A DNA stretch of 64,000 nt, from NCBI GenBank assembly GCA_024699325.1, contig JAILPS010000042.1, forward strand, positions 19,261 through 83,260. Direction: 5' to 3'. Source of the stretch: Lachnospiraceae bacterium. Its GTDB lineage: Bacteria > Bacillota > Clostridia > Lachnospirales > Lachnospiraceae. The notes under the pieces are model-generated. The model worked only from the letters and a program-made list of their open reading frames with translations. It was not told where the DNA came from and ran no database searches. The stretch's first letter is position 1; each line of letters starts with the position of its first letter. The position numbers and the translations under genes are program-made. Of this stretch, positions 61,321-64,000 are shown one piece after another.

Positions 61321-63351
61321 ATGGCAGAGGTTAGCACACAGGATGTGAACCAGCTGTTACAGGTTCGCCGCGAAAAGCTCGCGGAGCTGCAGGCAGCCGG
61401 CAAGGATCCTTTTCAGATAACTAAGTTTGATCAGACACATCACTCAGAGGAGTGCAGAACAATATATAACGCCCACGAGGCGAAGCTTCTCGCCGGAAGA
61501 CCAGCCGTAAACACTGAGGGTATGTCAGAGGAGGACGCAAGAAGAGCCAAGAAGGAGGACTACAACGAGAGAAGAGCCATCATGGATGCCTCTCCAATCT
61601 ACGTATCCATCGCAGGCCGTATGATGTTCAAGCGCGTCATGGGCAAGGCTTCATTTGCAAGCATTCAGGACAAGGACGGCAAGATCCAGGCATATATCGC
61701 CACAGATTTTGTGGGCGACGAGGCATATGCTGACTTCAAGAAGTCAGACCTCGGAGACATCTTCGGCGTTGAGGGCTTCTTATTCAGAACTATGACGGGC
61801 GAGGTTTCCGTTCACGCAGAGAAGATCACACTTCTCTCCAAGAGCCTTCAGATCCTTCCAGAGAAGTTCCACGGTCTCACAGACACAGATATGCGCTATC
61901 GCCAGAGATATGTGGACCTTATCATGAACCAGGACAGCAAGGATGTATTTATCAAGCGTTCCAAGATTATCAAGGAGATCAGAAACTTCCTAGACGGCAG
62001 AGACTTCATGGAGGTTGAGACACCAATGCTCGTGTCCAACGCCGGCGGCGCTGCAGCCAGACCATTCGAGACACATTACAACGCTCTCGACGAGGACGTT
62101 AAGCTTCGCATCTCCCTTGAGTTATATTTAAAGAGACTTATTGTAGGCGGACTTGAGAGAGTCTACGAGATCGGCCGTGTATTTAGAAATGAGGGCGTTG
62201 ACACACGTCACAACCCTGAGTTCACACTTATGGAGCTCTACCAGGCATACACAGATTATAACGGCATGATGGAGCTCACAGAGAGCATGTTCCGCTACCT
62301 CGCAGAGAAGGTTTGCGGTTCAACTAAAATCTCTTACAACGGCATCGAGATCGACCTCGGCAAGCCATTTGAGAGATTAACCATGATTGACGCCATCAAG
62401 AAGTACGCAGGCATCGACTTCGACCAGGTTAAGACTGACGAGGAGGCGAAGGCCCTCGCCAAGGAGCGCCATCTCGAGTTCGAGGAGCGCCACACCAAGG
62501 GCGACATCGTAAACATTTTCTTTGAGGAGTACTGCGAGAAGAACTTAATCCAGCCAACATTTATCATGGATCACCCTCTTGCAATATCACCGCTCACCAA
62601 GAAGAAGCCAACAGATCCCGAGAAGGTAGAGCGTTTCGAGCTCTTCATCAACACCTGGGAAATGTGTAACGCATATTCAGAGCTCAACGATCCAATCGAT
62701 CAGAGAGAGCGCTTCAAGCTTCAGGACGCAGCTGCGGACGCAGGCGACGAGGAGGCTAACCACACAGACGAGGACTTCTTAAATGCCCTCGAGATTGGTA
62801 TGCCACCGACAGGCGGTATCGGCTACGGTATCGACAGACTGGTAATGCTTCTCACAGACTCACAGGCCATCCGTGACGTTTTGCTCTTCCCGACGATGAA
62901 GAGCTTGGAGCCACAGAAGAAGAGCGCTGAGGCAGAGGCTACAGGCTTCTTCACACCTAACGACAAGATTGATTTTAGCAATGTCAAGATCGAGCCGCTC
63001 TTTGAGGAGAACGTTGACTTCGAGACATTCTCTAAGTCAGACTTCAGAGCCGTTAAGGTTAAGGCATGCGCGGCAGTTCCTAAGAGCAAGAAGTTACTTC
63101 AGTTCACTCTCGACGACGGAACAGGAGTTGACAGGACCATCCTGTCAGGCATCCACGCCTTCTACGAGCCGGAGGAGTTAGTCGGCAAGACATTAATCGC
63201 CATCACAAACCTTCCACCACGCGCCATGATGGGCATCCAGTCATGCGGAATGCTCCTAAGCGCAGTGAACAACAAGAAGGACAGCGACGAGGAGGAGTTA
63301 CATCTTCTCATGGTGGACAACCACATTCCTGCCGGAGCTAAGTTGTATTAA
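61321..63351 (+). CDS. lysS: Lysyl-tRNA synthetase with C-terminal tRNA-binding (EMAP/Trbp111-like) domain
   Basis: A 676-residue class II synthetase, well above the usual 490-500. Residues about 80-190 are the OB-fold anticodon domain. The core (about 200-515) has [10 protein letters not shown] (motif 1), [24 protein letters not shown] (split here as motif 2 region [14 protein letters not shown]) and [13 protein letters not shown] (motif 3). From about residue 565 a tRNA-binding OB-fold of the EMAP-II/Trbp111 type follows: [30 protein letters not shown] and SCGMLLSA. Such domains raise tRNA affinity and are more often fused to MetRS. The gene follows greA by one base and has a strong terminator. 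Confidence 0.95.
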   Translation: MAEVSTQDVNQLLQVRREKLAELQAAGKDPFQITKFDQTHHSEECRTIYNAHEAKLLAGRPAVNTEGMSEEDARRAKKEDYNERRAIMDASPIYVSIAGRMMFKRVMGKASFASIQDKDGKIQAYIATDFVGDEAYADFKKSDLGDIFGVEGFLFRTMTGEVSVHAEKITLLSKSLQILPEKFHGLTDTDMRYRQRYVDLIMNQDSKDVFIKRSKIIKEIRNFLDGRDFMEVETPMLVSNAGGAAARPFETHYNALDEDVKLRISLELYLKRLIVGGLERVYEIGRVFRNEGVDTRHNPEFTLMELYQAYTDYNGMMELTESMFRYLAEKVCGSTKISYNGIEIDLGKPFERLTMIDAIKKYAGIDFDQVKTDEEAKALAKERHLEFEERHTKGDIVNIFFEEYCEKNLIQPTFIMDHPLAISPLTKKKPTDPEKVERFELFINTWEMCNAYSELNDPIDQRERFKLQDAAADAGDEEANHTDEDFLNALEIGMPPTGGIGYGIDRLVMLLTDSQAIRDVLLFPTMKSLEPQKKSAEAEATGFFTPNDKIDFSNVKIEPLFEENVDFETFSKSDFRAVKVKACAAVPKSKKLLQFTLDDGTGVDRTILSGIHAFYEPEELVGKTLIAITNLPPRAMMGIQSCGMLLSAVNNKKDSDEEELHLLMVDNHIPAGAKLY

Positions 63352-63360
63352 TGTGTTTTC

Positions 63361-63390
63361 AAAACTGCAGAGGTGACTCTGCAGTTTTTT
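63361..63390 (+). terminator. Rho-independent terminator after lysS
   Basis: A 12-bp perfect stem (63361-63372 with 63377-63388), loop GTGA, ending in a T-tract. Confidence 0.93.
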
Positions 63391-63466
63391 ACGGCTTTTT
63401 ATAGAAATTCAGGATGAATAGGTGATTTTATAAAATAACGAATCAGAATCTGAGAGGAGCGTACAC

Positions 63467-64000
63467 ATGACCAGTACATTATTTGAATATGACCATTTAC
63501 TGATTTCCTCCGAGTACAGGACGCCAGATGTCCATTCACACCTTGCCGTCCATTTGATTGTGGGACTTGGTGCGGGGCTGCACTGTAATGCTGCAAATGA
63601 AAGCTTTGACACTGATGCCGTTTTCATCGCCTCTGATATACCACATACAGCATACTCTGAATCAGGAGAAATGCTTGTTTTTCTGTTTGATCCGGCTTGT
63701 TCGTATGCAAATGCGATAGAGCGGCTGTATTTGCAGGGAAAAGAATACTTGTGCCTTAATCCCGAACAGGCGACGATGATAAGAAATCTCTGGATACAGA
63801 ATAGGGCTTCAATGAGAAAAGCGGATAACGCTGTACTTGAATTTTTAGGACTGACAGATAGCAATGAAAGAAAACTGGATGAGCGTGTTGCCGAGGTGCT
63901 GGCCATCCTTAAAGAAACAAACGAAGTGCCGGAGAATGCTGTAGACTTCCTTTGCAATAAAGTCTGCCTTTCCAAAAGTCGACTGTCCCACTTGTTTAAG
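63467..64000 (+). CDS. AraC-family transcriptional regulator, C-terminus cut by window edge
   Basis: A frame of 178 visible residues opening at ATG 63467 after GAGAGGAG. The N-terminal half reads like a cupin-type sensor domain of AraC regulators (VHSHLAVHLIVGLG, ASDIPHTAYSE). The visible end, VCLSKSRLSHLFK, matches the first helix-turn-helix of the AraC DNA-binding domain; the second lies beyond the edge. Its ligand and targets are unknown. It uses GAA and AAA much more than GAG and AAG, the reverse of its neighbours, which suggests a different origin. No promoter is obvious in the short AT-rich leader. Confidence 0.82.
   Translation, partial: MTSTLFEYDHLLISSEYRTPDVHSHLAVHLIVGLGAGLHCNAANESFDTDAVFIASDIPHTAYSESGEMLVFLFDPACSYANAIERLYLQGKEYLCLNPEQATMIRNLWIQNRASMRKADNAVLEFLGLTDSNERKLDERVAEVLAILKETNEVPENAVDFLCNKVCLSKSRLSHLFK

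Noticed and set aside
1..64000. Insertion sequence, prophage, toxin-antitoxin or restriction cluster
   Set aside because: No transposase, integrase, terminal repeat, phage structural gene or restriction enzyme could be recognised on either strand.

Overview
The window looks like chromosomal core DNA of an anaerobic Firmicute of the family Lachnospiraceae. This is an inference from gene content: a large two-ATPase acyl-CoA dehydratase activase fusion, a SUV3-like helicase, QueH, a split B12 methionine synthase, a VTC/DUF4956 pair, a CBM3-type GH9 cellulase, heavy AGA/AGG arginine use, and strong AGGAGG ribosome sites. No genus is claimed. I see no rRNA, tRNA, CRISPR array, insertion sequence or prophage.

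Layout. 1-2.8 kb (minus strand): a class A penicillin-binding protein cut by the left edge, and a YigZ-family protein. 2.9-5.5 kb: typA and an HprK-like P-loop protein. 5.6-11.1 kb: a DUF885 lipoprotein, a Na/Pi symporter with PhoU domain, and a CAP-domain exoprotein. 11.1-16.8 kb: a 1594-residue NlpC/P60 plus SpaA-repeat surface protein, translationally coupled to a sortase. 16.9-23.8 kb: two unknown membrane proteins, an M29 aminopeptidase, a membrane-anchored GH9 cellulase and a SUV3-like RNA helicase, tightly packed. 23.9-26.0 kb: a CotH-family surface protein. 26.1-30.3 kb (minus): the activase fusion. 30.6-36.8 kb: gltX, a UvrD-like helicase, prepilin peptidase, rpoD and queH. 36.9-41.0 kb: a TPR protein with ackA, then the VTC polyphosphate polymerase and DUF4956 pair. 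41.0-41.3 kb: a 6S RNA with its own promoter and terminator. 41.4-47.6 kb: icd, a PD-(D/E)XK nuclease fused to a Rad3/DinG helicase, hisS, a TrmH-type methyltransferase and a methylglyoxal-synthase-fold protein that has lost its catalytic residues. 47.6-51.7 kb (minus): metF, the MetH reactivation-domain protein and metH. 51.8-56.9 kb: a PPP-type phosphatase, a second TrmH-type methyltransferase, an SH3/SleB wall hydrolase, and NfeD with a slipin. 57.0-63.4 kb: argF, birA, dusB, greA, lysS and small conserved proteins. The right edge cuts an AraC-family regulator with different codon use.

How the genes work together. Much of the window is housekeeping (translation, transcription, one-carbon and amino-acid metabolism). 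An unusual share is cell-surface biology: wall synthesis and hydrolysis, a sortase with its probable substrate, a tethered cellulase, CotH and several secreted proteins with Thr/Glu/Pro repeat linkers. A phosphate thread is also visible (Na/Pi symporter, VTC polymerase, acetate kinase, MGS-fold protein), but a functional link between these is only inferred. Sigma-A promoters with 16-18 bp spacers and Rho-independent terminators can be read directly at most unit boundaries. The only gene-free stretch over 300 bases is 40969-41381, and it is filled by a terminator, the 6S RNA unit and the icd promoter.
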